DNA of 64,000 nt from assembly GCA_017626555.1 (NCBI GenBank), contig JAGAIM010000002.1:1-64000 (forward strand). Direction: 5' to 3'. This document shows, piece after piece, positions 40,747 through 50,213 of this stretch. Under the pieces are notes generated by a model, which searched no databases, was not told where the DNA came from, and saw only the letters and a list, made by a program, of their open reading frames with translations. A program made the position numbers and the translations under genes. The first letter of the stretch is position 1. The number at the start of each line of letters is the position of its first letter. The DNA is from Bacteroidales bacterium (GTDB lineage: Bacteria; Bacteroidota; Bacteroidia; Bacteroidales; UBA932).

Positions 40747-41451
40747 ATGGAAAGGAAGAAATTTGTTGTGATTATGGCCGCCGGAAGCGGATCCAGAATG
40801 GGAGCATCCAGACCGAAGCAGTTCCTTGAGATCGGGGGCAGAATGATCCTTCAGAGGACAATGGAGATTTTTCTGGAGGCCTGTCCGGATATCTCTGTGG
40901 TGACGGTTCTTCCTGAAGATTTCATCAGTTTCTGGAGGGAACACTGCCTTGAACAGAATTTCATTTGTCCGCAGATAATCGTGCCCGGAGGGATTACCAG
41001 GTTTCATTCTGTAAGGAATGCCCTCAGCCGTATTCCTGATGGAGCGATCGTAGCCGTACACGATGGTGTCAGGCCTCTTGTTTCTTCTGCTCTGGTGGGC
41101 TCGATGTTTTCTATGGCGGAAACAGTACCTGCCCTTGTCCCGGTGATACCTTGCATAGATACCCTGAAGGTTCTGAAAAATGATGGCGGTGAACTCCGCA
41201 CTGTCGAGGGTGCTGTGGCTGACAGATCTGTCCTTTATGCGGCTCAGACTCCTCAGGTCTTCCATTCTGAAGTTCTCAAGCAGGCTTATTCGCTTCCATA
41301 CGACACTTCGTTCACCGATGATGCCTCAGTGGTGCAGGCGTATGGAAAAAGCCTCTCCTATACTATGGGGGAGAGGCTTAATATAAAGATCACTACCCAG
41401 GAAGATCTTCTGCTTGCTGATGCTGTCCTGGCCCTTAAGAATAGGGACTAG
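40747..41451 (+). CDS. ispD: 2-C-methyl-D-erythritol 4-phosphate cytidylyltransferase
   Basis: Third step of the MEP isoprenoid pathway, joining CTP and MEP; cytoplasmic, 234 residues. The nucleotide-binding signature AAGSGSRMGASRPKQFL is at about 10-26, VHDGVRPLVS at about 105, and TPQVF and the ITTQEDLLLAD end are present. The start at 40747 (MERKKFVVIMAAG) is preferred; an ATG two codons earlier is almost as good. It overlaps the convergent Lrp-type gene by four bases. Confidence 0.94.
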   Translation: MERKKFVVIMAAGSGSRMGASRPKQFLEIGGRMILQRTMEIFLEACPDISVVTVLPEDFISFWREHCLEQNFICPQIIVPGGITRFHSVRNALSRIPDGAIVAVHDGVRPLVSSALVGSMFSMAETVPALVPVIPCIDTLKVLKNDGGELRTVEGAVADRSVLYAAQTPQVFHSEVLKQAYSLPYDTSFTDDASVVQAYGKSLSYTMGERLNIKITTQEDLLLADAVLALKNRD

Positions 41452-41969
41452 TCCTTGTTCTCCTTTCTGTTTTTCTTGATGCTTGCCGAGAAACTTGTGT
41501 TCTTGTACTCTCTTACCCAGACCTGACGTTCGATGGCCTGATCGAGGGATATCTGCGTCTCAGTCTGCTGAACGTACGGGATCTTCTGTATGGTGTTGAG
41601 GAGTATCTGCATAAGATGGTCGTGGTCGAAGCAGAACAGTTTGATCAGCAAGGCGTGCTTTCCTGTTACGAAATGACACTCTACGATTTCTGAAATCTTC
41701 TTGAATGATTCGATGACTTCAGGATACTTGTTTGCTTCTGAAAGTGATACGCTTACAAAAGCGCAGACATTCAGACCGAGAGCCTGTGGCTTTACGAGAA
41801 GTCGTGATCCGGTGATTACTCCGTTTGTTTCCAACCTCTTTACTCTTTGATGGATAGCGGCTCCCGAAACGCCGCACTCACGTGCTATTTCGAGGAATGG
41901 CATTCTTGCGTTCTTGACAAGAAACGAAAGAATTTTTTGATCGATGTGATCAATCTGATAGTTTGACAT
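41448..41969 (-). CDS. Lrp/AsnC-family transcriptional regulator (second copy)
   Basis: A 173-residue regulator with a winged helix-turn-helix (IDHIDQKILSFLVKNARMPFLEIARECGVSGAAIHQRVKRLE, about residues 5-45) and a RAM effector domain up to about 150. It ends in a highly charged tail (KKNRKENKD). Bacteroidota often carry an Lrp homologue of this form as a broad regulator of amino acid metabolism; its targets cannot be read here. It is distinct from the Lrp-type gene at 11836. Confidence 0.9.
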   Translation of the reverse strand: MSNYQIDHIDQKILSFLVKNARMPFLEIARECGVSGAAIHQRVKRLETNGVITGSRLLVKPQALGLNVCAFVSVSLSEANKYPEVIESFKKISEIVECHFVTGKHALLIKLFCFDHDHLMQILLNTIQKIPYVQQTETQISLDQAIERQVWVREYKNTSFSASIKKNRKENKD

Positions 41970-42068
41970 AGCGGTATAAATAACAATTTAAAACAACTTC
42001 CGACCGCTAATTTAGTGACAAAAATGAAAATGTCAAAAAATAGGGTCGGAAATTTACAATCTTTAAAA

Positions 42069-44381
42069 TTATCTATGTCTTTTCTTACGTCCTGTAGGTT
42101 CTGAGTTGGCGATGATTTCTTTGCAGTTATCTTCTGTAAGTGTTGCGGCATCAGTCCCTTTCGGGATTTTGTAATTATTTCCGGCGTATTTGATATAAGG
42201 TCCGTATGCGCCGTTGATGACCTGTATGCCGTTGTATTCTGCGATCACTGCTCCTGCCTTGCTCTTCTTGCTGTCCTCAATCAGTCCGATGCAGTTTTCG
42301 AGACTTATCTTGAGAGGATCTGTTCCGCGCGGAAGGGAAACATTCTTGTCACCGTATTTCAGATAGGGGCCGAAACGTCCTTTAGTGCATACGATATCGA
42401 TACCTTCATATTGCCCGACAATGCGTGGGAGTTCAAAAAGTTTCAAGGCATCTTCCAAAGTTATGCTTTCAATCAGTTGACCCGGTGCAAGGCTTGCAAA
42501 CTGTCTGTTTTCTCCTTCTCCTTTCTGTACGTATGGCCCGAATTGTCCGAATTTTGCGACCAAAGGCTGTCCGTCCTTCGGGTCAAAGCCAAGTTCGCGG
42601 CTTACGTGACTATATTCCCTGTTGCTGAGCGTTTCCTTGATTTTTGCGTGGAATGGCTCGTAGAATCCGCTGATGACACTGTTCCAGGTCAAATCACCTT
42701 CGGCTATCTGGTCGAAATCCTTCTCTACATTAGCGGTGAATCCATAGTCAAGAATAGTGTCGAAGTTCTTTACAAGGTAGTCGGTGACTATCATTCCTAT
42801 GTCCTGTGGGAGAAGTCTTCCCTTTTCGGCACCGGTTGTTTCGCTTTTGGACGATGCCTTTATCGCTCCGTTACGGAGAGCAAGGTTGGTTACATTGTGC
42901 TTCTCACCCGGCTTGTCGCCCTTGATGATATATCCTCGTCCCTTTGTGAGTGTGGATATTGTCGGTGCGTATGTTGACGGGCGGCCGATTCCAAGTTCTT
43001 CAAGTTTCTTTACGAGGGTAGCCTCGGAGTATCGTGAAGGTGCGGAAGTGAATCTGCATTCGGCAGTGATGACATCTTCGAACATCCTGTCTCCTATGTT
43101 CATTTCGGGAAGGATAGTCATTTCATCATCCTGCATCGGTTCGTCTGTGCTTTCGATGTATAGTTTGAGGAATCCGTCGAAAAGGACTTCGCTCGCCTGG
43201 ACATTGAACTTCTCTTCACCCTTGTCTGATGACACCTTGATGTCTGTCCTGAGGATGCGTGCATCGGACATCTGTGATGCCACAGTGCGCTTCCATATCA
43301 GTTCATACAATTTCTGCTCCTGAGGGGTTCCTTCTATGGATGTGTTCTCTATATATGTCGGACGGATGGCTTCGTGGGCTTCCTGAGCGCCTTTAGCCTT
43401 GGTCTTGTATTGTCTGACTTTTGAATATTCTTCTCCGAAGTTGTCGCAGATGAATTTCTTGGAGGTGTTTATTGCGAGTGAAGAAAGATTGGTGGAGTCG
43501 GTACGCATATATGTTATGAGTCCGTGCTCATACAGCCTCTGGGCAATGCTCATTGTCTGGCTGACCGAAAGCCTGAGTTTTCTTGCAGCCTCCTGCTGTA
43601 GTGTCGATGTCGTGAAAGGAGCGGCAGGTGTCCTTGTGCCTTCCTTCTTGTCGATGCTGCTGATGCTGAACTTTGCTCCTATGCACCTTTCGAGATATTC
43701 TTTTGCTGATTCCAGGTCGGGAAATCTTCTGTCCAGGGTAGCCTTTACCAAGGTTTTGTCAGGTGTTCCTTCCGGATGGAAAAGGGCATCGATCCTGTAA
43801 TATTGCTCATTTTTGAATGCGAGAATCTCTCTTTCACGGTCAACTACGAGTCTGAGCGCGACTGACTGTACGCGTCCTGCGGAAAGTTTCGGCTGTATCT
43901 TTCTCCAGAGAACAGGTGAGAGTTCAAATCCTACAAGACGGTCAAGTACACGACGCGCCTGCTGGGCATTCACAAGATTCATATCGATCTCGCGGGGATT
44001 TTCTATGGCATTGAGGATGGCATTCTTGGTGATCTCGTGGAAAACAATTCTTCTTGTGTTTTCCGCATCAAGCCCCAATGTCTCGAAAAGATGCCAAGAA
44101 ATAGCCTCTCCTTCGCGGTCTTCATCGGATGCCAGCCATACGGTCTTGGCTTCCTTTGCCGCTTTCTTCAGTTCAGTCACCACTTTCTTCTTGTCGGTCG
44201 GGATTACATATTCCGGCTTGAAGCCATTCTCAACGTCTATGCTGAGTTCGCTATCGTGCAGGTCACGTATGTGTCCGAAACTGGACTTGACGACAAAATC
44301 GTTTCCGAGAAACTTCTGTATGGTTCCGGCCTTTGCCGGAGACTCGACGATTACAAGATTCTTTCCTTCCTTCATTCTCAA
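42069..44381 (-). CDS. topA: DNA topoisomerase I
   Basis: Type IA topoisomerase that relaxes negative supercoils, 770 residues. The Toprim acidic motif SDEDREGEA has D86 and D88, and the catalytic tyrosine is Y291 in GLITYMRTDST. The gate and decatenation domains run to about 575. Instead of four-cysteine zinc fingers, the C-terminal 190 residues carry repeats of the FGPYxKYG type (FGQFGPYVQKGEG, KGRFGPYLKYGDKN, NGAYGPYIKYAGNNY), as is usual in Bacteroidota TopA. The start may be the third codon (MKEGKNLVIVES). Confidence 0.95.
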   Translation of the reverse strand: MRMKEGKNLVIVESPAKAGTIQKFLGNDFVVKSSFGHIRDLHDSELSIDVENGFKPEYVIPTDKKKVVTELKKAAKEAKTVWLASDEDREGEAISWHLFETLGLDAENTRRIVFHEITKNAILNAIENPREIDMNLVNAQQARRVLDRLVGFELSPVLWRKIQPKLSAGRVQSVALRLVVDREREILAFKNEQYYRIDALFHPEGTPDKTLVKATLDRRFPDLESAKEYLERCIGAKFSISSIDKKEGTRTPAAPFTTSTLQQEAARKLRLSVSQTMSIAQRLYEHGLITYMRTDSTNLSSLAINTSKKFICDNFGEEYSKVRQYKTKAKGAQEAHEAIRPTYIENTSIEGTPQEQKLYELIWKRTVASQMSDARILRTDIKVSSDKGEEKFNVQASEVLFDGFLKLYIESTDEPMQDDEMTILPEMNIGDRMFEDVITAECRFTSAPSRYSEATLVKKLEELGIGRPSTYAPTISTLTKGRGYIIKGDKPGEKHNVTNLALRNGAIKASSKSETTGAEKGRLLPQDIGMIVTDYLVKNFDTILDYGFTANVEKDFDQIAEGDLTWNSVISGFYEPFHAKIKETLSNREYSHVSRELGFDPKDGQPLVAKFGQFGPYVQKGEGENRQFASLAPGQLIESITLEDALKLFELPRIVGQYEGIDIVCTKGRFGPYLKYGDKNVSLPRGTDPLKISLENCIGLIEDSKKSKAGAVIAEYNGIQVINGAYGPYIKYAGNNYKIPKGTDAATLTEDNCKEIIANSEPTGRKKRHR

Positions 44382-44452
44382 ATTCTCCTTAACTTTTCAA
44401 AAAGAAACTGCAAAGTAAGTCACAAATCGGGCAATTTTCCAAATTTTGTTGT

Positions 44453-44460
44453 TAATTTTG
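44453..44460 (+). promoter_or_regulatory. Bacteroidota -7 box for the PBP1A gene
   Basis: TAATTTTG fits TAnnTTTG and lies 75 bp before the start codon at 44536, between it and the divergent topA gene. Confidence 0.4.
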
Positions 44461-44535
44461 TGGTCTTATACCCGAGCCTTTCGGAATGTCACCTAAAGGT
44501 GACCTTATATATGTATTGAATGGAATTTTTTTGAT

Positions 44536-46887
44536 ATGAAAGATACGACAAAGAAGAAGATCGTAAGATGGTTCTGGATACTGTTCGGAGCCGGAGTTGC
44601 AAGTGTTGTTCTGCTGCTTGCCGCGGTATGGGCATTTGCCGACATCCCATCGTTTGAAGAACTTGAGAATCCTGACAGCAAACTTGCTACGCAGGTGATT
44701 TCCTCTGATGGGGAGGTTCTCACGACATTCCATATTGAGAACCGTTCGTTCGTAAGTTACGATGAACTGTCTCCGAATATTGTCAATGCGGCGGTAGCCA
44801 CTGAGGATGAACGTTTCTACAGACATTCAGGAATCGACTTCGAGAGTCTGGCCCGTGTGCTTGTCAAGACTCTTCTCAGCAGTGATTCAAGCCAGGGAGG
44901 AGGAAGTACCATCACCCAGCAGTTGGCCAAGACCCTTTACCCTCGCGAGGATGTGAGCAGCAGGATTCCCGGAGTGTCAACCCTCAAGATGATATGGATC
45001 AAACTGAAGGAATGGATCACGGCGGTCAAACTTGAGCGCAACTATACGAAGGATGAGATTATGACTATGTATATGAATCAGATCTTCTTCGGAAGCAACG
45101 CGTACGGAATCAAGGCTGCGGCTCAGACTTTCTTCGGGAAGAATCCTATCGACCTGTCGGTGGAAGAGGCAGCGACTCTGGTCGGAATGGTCAATAAACC
45201 TACACGATATAATCCAGCCATTAATCCGGACAAGTCTCTTGCAAGAAGGAATCTGGTCATATCACGTATGGAGAAGAACGGCTTCCTGACGGCTCAGGAG
45301 CGTGATTCCATTCAGCAGATTCCGATTACCCTGTCATATCAGATCCAGGATCACAATGCCGGAATCGGTCCGTATTTCAGAGATATGCTCCGTCGTACGA
45401 TGAATGCCAAGAAGCCTAAAAGATCATCATATAATCAGTATGAGGATTATGTGGTGGATTCGCTTCAGTGGGCTGATGACCAACTTTACGGATGGCTCAA
45501 CAAGAACAAGAAGGCTGACGGAACATCATATAATCTCGACAAGGATGGCCTCAGGATATACACTACAATCGACTCCCGTATGCAGAAATATGCTGAGGAG
45601 GCTGTTGCCGAGCATCTGGGCAAGGATCTTCAGAAGAGTTTCTGGCGCGATCTCAGATGGAAGACCAACAAGCCTTTCTCCAATGATGTGGATCAGAAGA
45701 CCATCGACCAACTTATGAAGCAGGCCAGACGCTGGAGCGACCGTTATCGCATAATGAAGAATAACGGAGCGTCTGAGTCAGAGATCCGCAAGAGTTTCGA
45801 TGAGCCTGTCAAGATGAGGGTATTCTCCTGGAACAGGAAGGGATATATCGACACTGTTATGACCCCGAATGATTCCATCCGATATTACAAGTCTCATCTT
45901 CGTGCTGCTTTTATGGCGATCGAGCCTGAGACCGGACATATCAAGGCATACGTCGGCGGTCCGAACTACCGTTATTTCAAATATGACAATGTACGTCAGG
46001 GCAAACGTCAGGTGGGTTCGACGATCAAGCCTTTCCTTTACACTCTTGCAATGCAGGAGGGGATGAGTCCTTGCGACAAGGTGGTGAATGTCCCTCAGAC
46101 ATTTATGGTTGGGGATACGACCTGGACTCCGAAGAGTACGGATAAGGATGAGTGGATCGGCCAGACTGTCACATTGAAGTGGGGACTTACCAAAAGTTCC
46201 AACAATATTTCTGCCTATCTTATGAAGCAGTACGGCCCGAATGCAATGGTCGAGATGATGCGTAAGATGGGAGTGGGATGCTATCTCGATCCTGTGAACT
46301 CGCTTTGCGTAGGATCTGCGGATATCACTGTATATGAGATGGTTGCGGCATATAATACCTTCCCGTCGAAAGGTGTCTATGTCTCTCCTATGTTTGTGAC
46401 CCGTATAGAGGACAGTATGGGTAACGTCCTGGGAGAGTTCAGCAACAGATCGCAGGAGGCGATAAGTGAATATACGGCTTATCTGATGGCAAATCTGATG
46501 CAGGGTGTCGTGAACAGCGGTACAGGTGTACGCCTTCGTGCAAAATATGGCCTCACCGGAGAAATCGCCGGAAAGACGGGAACTACCAACGATCAGTCTG
46601 ACGGATGGTTCATCGGATATACTCCGTCCCTGACTGCTGGTGTATGGGTCGGTGCGGAGGACCGTCAGGTACATTTCGAGTCTCTCGCTCTCGGCGGCGG
46701 ATCCAATATGGCTCTTCCGATATGGGGACTCTTTATGCAGAAATGTCGCAAGGATCAGTCCCTCAAGATAGATGAAAACGAGACATTTATGGCTCCTCCA
46801 GGCATTTCTCTCAATCTGGATTGCGATGGAAGTGATGCGGACGCATCTGTGAAGGCAGAAGAAAGTATGGATTATTTCTTTGAATAA
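44536..46887 (+). CDS. Class A penicillin-binding protein (PBP1A type)
   Basis: A bifunctional glycosyltransferase/transpeptidase of 783 residues anchored by one helix (about 12-34). The GT51 domain has the catalytic E90 in VATEDERFYRHSG and the GGSTITQQLAK motif (122-132). The transpeptidase domain has S495-T-I-K498, SSNN, and KTGTTND. It forms glycan strands and crosslinks at the outer face of the inner membrane. The stop shares one base with the start of ddl, placing PBP1A, the D-Ala-D-Ala ligase and PrmC in one operon. Confidence 0.95.
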   Translation: MKDTTKKKIVRWFWILFGAGVASVVLLLAAVWAFADIPSFEELENPDSKLATQVISSDGEVLTTFHIENRSFVSYDELSPNIVNAAVATEDERFYRHSGIDFESLARVLVKTLLSSDSSQGGGSTITQQLAKTLYPREDVSSRIPGVSTLKMIWIKLKEWITAVKLERNYTKDEIMTMYMNQIFFGSNAYGIKAAAQTFFGKNPIDLSVEEAATLVGMVNKPTRYNPAINPDKSLARRNLVISRMEKNGFLTAQERDSIQQIPITLSYQIQDHNAGIGPYFRDMLRRTMNAKKPKRSSYNQYEDYVVDSLQWADDQLYGWLNKNKKADGTSYNLDKDGLRIYTTIDSRMQKYAEEAVAEHLGKDLQKSFWRDLRWKTNKPFSNDVDQKTIDQLMKQARRWSDRYRIMKNNGASESEIRKSFDEPVKMRVFSWNRKGYIDTVMTPNDSIRYYKSHLRAAFMAIEPETGHIKAYVGGPNYRYFKYDNVRQGKRQVGSTIKPFLYTLAMQEGMSPCDKVVNVPQTFMVGDTTWTPKSTDKDEWIGQTVTLKWGLTKSSNNISAYLMKQYGPNAMVEMMRKMGVGCYLDPVNSLCVGSADITVYEMVAAYNTFPSKGVYVSPMFVTRIEDSMGNVLGEFSNRSQEAISEYTAYLMANLMQGVVNSGTGVRLRAKYGLTGEIAGKTGTTNDQSDGWFIGYTPSLTAGVWVGAEDRQVHFESLALGGGSNMALPIWGLFMQKCRKDQSLKIDENETFMAPPGISLNLDCDGSDADASVKAEESMDYFFE

Positions 46888-47897
46888 TGAAGAATTTAGC
46901 GGTAATATATGGAAGTGACTCCTCTGAGTGGGAGGTATCAGTGCGTAGCGGTGAGTTCACGGCTTCGCAGATTGACGGTACAAAGTATAATGTATATGAG
47001 ATATTTGCCAGATTCGGCAGTTGGTATCTGAAGGCATATAGAAAGGACGGAGAGGATAGGGTTGTTCTGGGTGAAAATGAGGTTCATATTGATAAGAACG
47101 ACTTTTCGATAACTCTCGGCGGTGAAAAGATAAAGTTTGACTATGCATACATAATGCAGCACGGAACTCCTGGCGAGAACGGACTTATGCAGGGCTATCT
47201 CGAGATGCTCGGTGTGCCCCATAGCGGATGTAATGCCTTTGTTTCAGCCGTTACCTTCGATAAGTTTTCCTGCAAGAGTTATCTGAAGGATGTGGATTTT
47301 GTGAAATGTGCGGACGATATCTTCCTGCGCAAAGGTGAGTCTGTCGAAGGATTGGCTCAGAAGGCTGTTGATAGACTGGGACTTCCGATGTTCGTGAAGC
47401 CCACGGACGGAGGCAGCAGTTTCGGAGTTTCCAAAGTCAAGTCTGTGGAGGATTTCGACAAGGCGGTGGAATATGCCTTCTCAGAAGGAAATATGCTCAT
47501 TGCCGAGGCGGCTGTCACAGGACGCGAACTTACCTGCGCTGTGTATTATGATGGGAAGGATTATGTGGCTCTTCCTGTAATAGAAATCCTCACTGACAAT
47601 GAATTCTTTGATTACGAGGCCAAATACAACGGTCATAGCAGAGAAGTATGTCCGGCTCAGATTCCGGAAAGCCTGAAGGAAGAGATACAGGAGACTTCAA
47701 GGAAGATTTATGCACATCTTGGCTGCAGCGGTCTTGTCAGAGTAGATTACATCGCTTCTGCAGAAGGTCTTTACTTCCTGGAAGTCAACACTATACCAGG
47801 AATGACATCGGCATCACTTGTGCCTCAGATGGTCAGGGCAGCCGGCCTTTCAATGACAGATTTTCTGACGACTGTCATTGAAAATTCGATCCGATGA
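46887..47897 (+). CDS. ddl: D-alanine--D-alanine ligase
   Basis: Makes the D-Ala-D-Ala dipeptide of the peptidoglycan stem peptide; ATP-grasp enzyme of 336 residues. Landmarks are HGTPGENGLMQGYLE in the N-terminal domain, the ATP loop PTDGGSSFGVSKV (about residues 171-183), and the magnesium site FLEVNTIPGMT near 300. It overlaps PBP1A by one base and prmC by four, so wall precursor synthesis is coupled to a wall synthase here. Confidence 0.94.
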   Translation: MKNLAVIYGSDSSEWEVSVRSGEFTASQIDGTKYNVYEIFARFGSWYLKAYRKDGEDRVVLGENEVHIDKNDFSITLGGEKIKFDYAYIMQHGTPGENGLMQGYLEMLGVPHSGCNAFVSAVTFDKFSCKSYLKDVDFVKCADDIFLRKGESVEGLAQKAVDRLGLPMFVKPTDGGSSFGVSKVKSVEDFDKAVEYAFSEGNMLIAEAAVTGRELTCAVYYDGKDYVALPVIEILTDNEFFDYEAKYNGHSREVCPAQIPESLKEEIQETSRKIYAHLGCSGLVRVDYIASAEGLYFLEVNTIPGMTSASLVPQMVRAAGLSMTDFLTTVIENSIR

Positions 47898-48808
47898 GTC
47901 TGAAAGAAATCATACAGGAAGGAACTACCCTGCTCTCAACGCTTTACCCCGGGAGGGAAGCGCGTGAGATGGTTCTGCGTTATCTGGAGAGCATATTACC
48001 CATATCACGTCACACCCACATCATAGAACCTTATTATAAGGTTTCGGAAAATGATGTAAAAATCATTCGTGATGCTTTCAGTCGTATGGCTTCGGGTGAG
48101 CCTTTGCAGTATGTAACGCGCATTGCGTATTTCTATGGCCGCGAATTCACAGTTTCTCCTGATGTGCTGATCCCTCGTCCCGAGACTGAAATTCTTTGCA
48201 GAACTGTTCTTGATTTTGCTGCGGGGAAGGGATTGCAGAGTGTGCCGGCAAAGCCATCCGATCTGAGGATCCTGGATCTGTGTACCGGCAGCGGCTGCAT
48301 AGCCTGGACTCTGGCTCTGGAGATGCCGGGAGCACAGGTTACGGCAGTGGATATTTCTGATGCTGCCCTTTCTATTGCCTCATCTCAGGATTTTTCCGAT
48401 GAAATGTCACGTACAGGTGCTCTGATTCCGGATTTCATCAAAGCCGATGTACTTTCCAATCATCTTGAATGGAGCCGGGAAACGTCCCTCCATCAGTTCG
48501 ATATAATTGTCAGCAATCCTCCATACGTTATGGAATCGGAGAAGGCTCTTATGCGTACCAACGTGCTTGAACACGAACCGCATCTGGCTCTTTTTGTTCC
48601 GGATAATGATCCTCTTGTATTCTATCGTGCAATCGCGAGGTGGGCTCTTCTGTTTCTGAAGCCTGGGGGATACGGGCTTGTCGAGATCAATGAGGCTCTT
48701 TCCTTTGATACGGAGGAGATTTTCCGTGATCTTAAGTTTGCAGATGTATGTACGATCAATGATCTCAATGATCGTCCTCGCTTTGTTTTCTTCCGTAGTC
48801 GGATCTGA
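47894..48808 (+). CDS. prmC: Release factor glutamine methyltransferase PrmC
   Basis: SAM-dependent N5-methylation of the GGQ glutamine in peptide-chain release factors; cytoplasmic, 304 residues. The SAM motif LDLCTGSGCIAW is near 130, and the catalytic NPPY is N208-P-P-Y211. An N-terminal helical domain with the RPETEIL segment precedes it. It overlaps ddl by four bases (ATGA) and is the last gene of the operon, followed by a terminator at 48901. Confidence 0.93.
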   Translation: MSLKEIIQEGTTLLSTLYPGREAREMVLRYLESILPISRHTHIIEPYYKVSENDVKIIRDAFSRMASGEPLQYVTRIAYFYGREFTVSPDVLIPRPETEILCRTVLDFAAGKGLQSVPAKPSDLRILDLCTGSGCIAWTLALEMPGAQVTAVDISDAALSIASSQDFSDEMSRTGALIPDFIKADVLSNHLEWSRETSLHQFDIIVSNPPYVMESEKALMRTNVLEHEPHLALFVPDNDPLVFYRAIARWALLFLKPGGYGLVEINEALSFDTEEIFRDLKFADVCTINDLNDRPRFVFFRSRI

Positions 48809-48900
48809 TGCTCTGCATAATCGTGGATACAGATCCGCGTGGAACATTTGTAGAACAATCTGTCCTGTATTTTTGTTTTCTATAACAGATTCTGATATTC

Positions 48901-48937
48901 AAATCGGCCATTCACTTATGTGAGAGGCCGATTTTTT
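48901..48937 (+). terminator. Terminator after prmC
   Basis: A stem AATCGGCC/GGCCGATT with a loop of about 16 nt and a run of six T. It closes the PBP1A-ddl-prmC transcript 93 bp after the prmC stop. Confidence 0.8.
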
Positions 48938-48954
48938 GAAATAAACGTATATTT

Positions 48955-48986
48955 TTTGAGTACACGGCTAATAGTACGGAACTTTG
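48955..48986 (+). promoter_or_regulatory. Promoter of the lipoprotein gene at 49008
   Basis: TTTG at 48955-48958, 20 bp, then GAACTTTG at 48979-48986, matching TAnnTTTG except for the first base. The start codon is 22 bp further on, with AGGAG just before it. Confidence 0.45.
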
Positions 48987-49007
48987 CATCGTAAAAACCA
49001 GGAGACT

Positions 49008-50213
49008 ATGAAAATGCGTTTGATCAATATTATGACATCGGTGCTTGCGGTCTTGTCTCTGTCTTCTTGCGAGATCGTGGATAATGTCCCGGATGCAGAT
49101 GCTTCAATGCAGTATGTGGGACTGGAAGAAGTGGCTGAAATCCTTTCCAGACTTCCTTTGGAGAATGCTCAGGTTGAGGAAGTCTATATGGCTGTGACAT
49201 CTTCTTCCGGAAACGGATATGATGAAGAATATATGATGAAGGATCTTTTCGAAAGACCCGGTACAGGAGTGGGAGATAGCGAGGTGAAGAGTGCCGGGAC
49301 TTTTACAGTGCCTTTGAGAGACCTGATAGAAGATTATGTTTATTCGATACCGGCAGTAAGATCTGGCCGGGAGGCAATGGATCCGGAAGCATACCTGTCT
49401 GCTTTGATGCAGTCGGATATTCAGATATATTGGCCTTTTTCCGAGAAATGGGATGGCAGGACAATGCCTGTAATTACCTTCGATCCGGAGGATGGCTCTG
49501 ATGTGAATACTGGTTACAGGCTGTTTGTTGATGATGATGGTTTCCGCCGGGTGGAGGAGGTGATTGTAGATGAGGCTATGGCAGATGAGGAGCCGGTTTG
49601 GGTGGTTAACAGGAATTCAGATGCCGGATATACTACTCTTGAGTTGTTGAGGAGGGAAGATCCACAGTGGGGAGAAGGCGGCGGAAACATTATCGTCAGA
49701 CCTCGGGATAAACCTGCGACAAAGTCTGATGAGTCTTGTAATGCTTTGATTCTCAGAGATTTTAAAATGAATCGTAATTTTGATACCTGGTTTGCTGGCG
49801 CGTCTGAGTTTTTCGTCAAGATTGGTTATCTGGAGGATTTTACCGCTATGACTGAGGCGGAAATGAAACTTTATGACCCTATGATAACGGATTTTATGAT
49901 AGTGGTGAAGCGCAGTCAGGTGGGACAGCCTCAGAATTTCAATGCAGTGCTTATGTCAGGGTGGTCTGAAGATATAGACTGGTGTGCTTTCCAGATCACG
50001 GAAGATGACGGAGGTACAAGGACGGAATGGTCAACCAAGGCCAAAGTGTTTGTAGAAGGGAAGAGTTATGGGTTCGAAATCAACATTCCTCTCAATGCCA
50101 GGGACGATGTGGTCTGGAGAGGGCGTCTGGACTATAAATGGTTTGACAGACTGAGCGGTATGCCCGGCTCATTCGGTGATGTAGAACTCACATTTGAAGT
50201 GGTAGAATATTGA
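49008..50213 (+). CDS. Lipoprotein of unknown function
   Basis: A 401-residue lipoprotein with the lipobox LSSC. The start MKMRLINIMTS follows CAGGAGACT, one of the few Shine-Dalgarno-like sites in the window; the earlier in-frame ATG at 48984 overlaps the promoter. No domain is recognised. The mature part is acidic, with predicted beta structure in its C-terminal half (GYGFEINIPLNARDD-like strands, residues 345-400), which hints at a beta-sandwich. It has its own promoter and meets the U32 gene tail-to-tail without a gap (50213/50214). Confidence 0.75.
   Translation: MKMRLINIMTSVLAVLSLSSCEIVDNVPDADASMQYVGLEEVAEILSRLPLENAQVEEVYMAVTSSSGNGYDEEYMMKDLFERPGTGVGDSEVKSAGTFTVPLRDLIEDYVYSIPAVRSGREAMDPEAYLSALMQSDIQIYWPFSEKWDGRTMPVITFDPEDGSDVNTGYRLFVDDDGFRRVEEVIVDEAMADEEPVWVVNRNSDAGYTTLELLRREDPQWGEGGGNIIVRPRDKPATKSDESCNALILRDFKMNRNFDTWFAGASEFFVKIGYLEDFTAMTEAEMKLYDPMITDFMIVVKRSQVGQPQNFNAVLMSGWSEDIDWCAFQITEDDGGTRTEWSTKAKVFVEGKSYGFEINIPLNARDDVVWRGRLDYKWFDRLSGMPGSFGDVELTFEVVEY

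Noticed and set aside
45778-46674. 298-residue minus-strand frame inside the PBP1A gene
   Set aside because: Antisense to conserved catalytic motifs of the PBP; no independent evidence.
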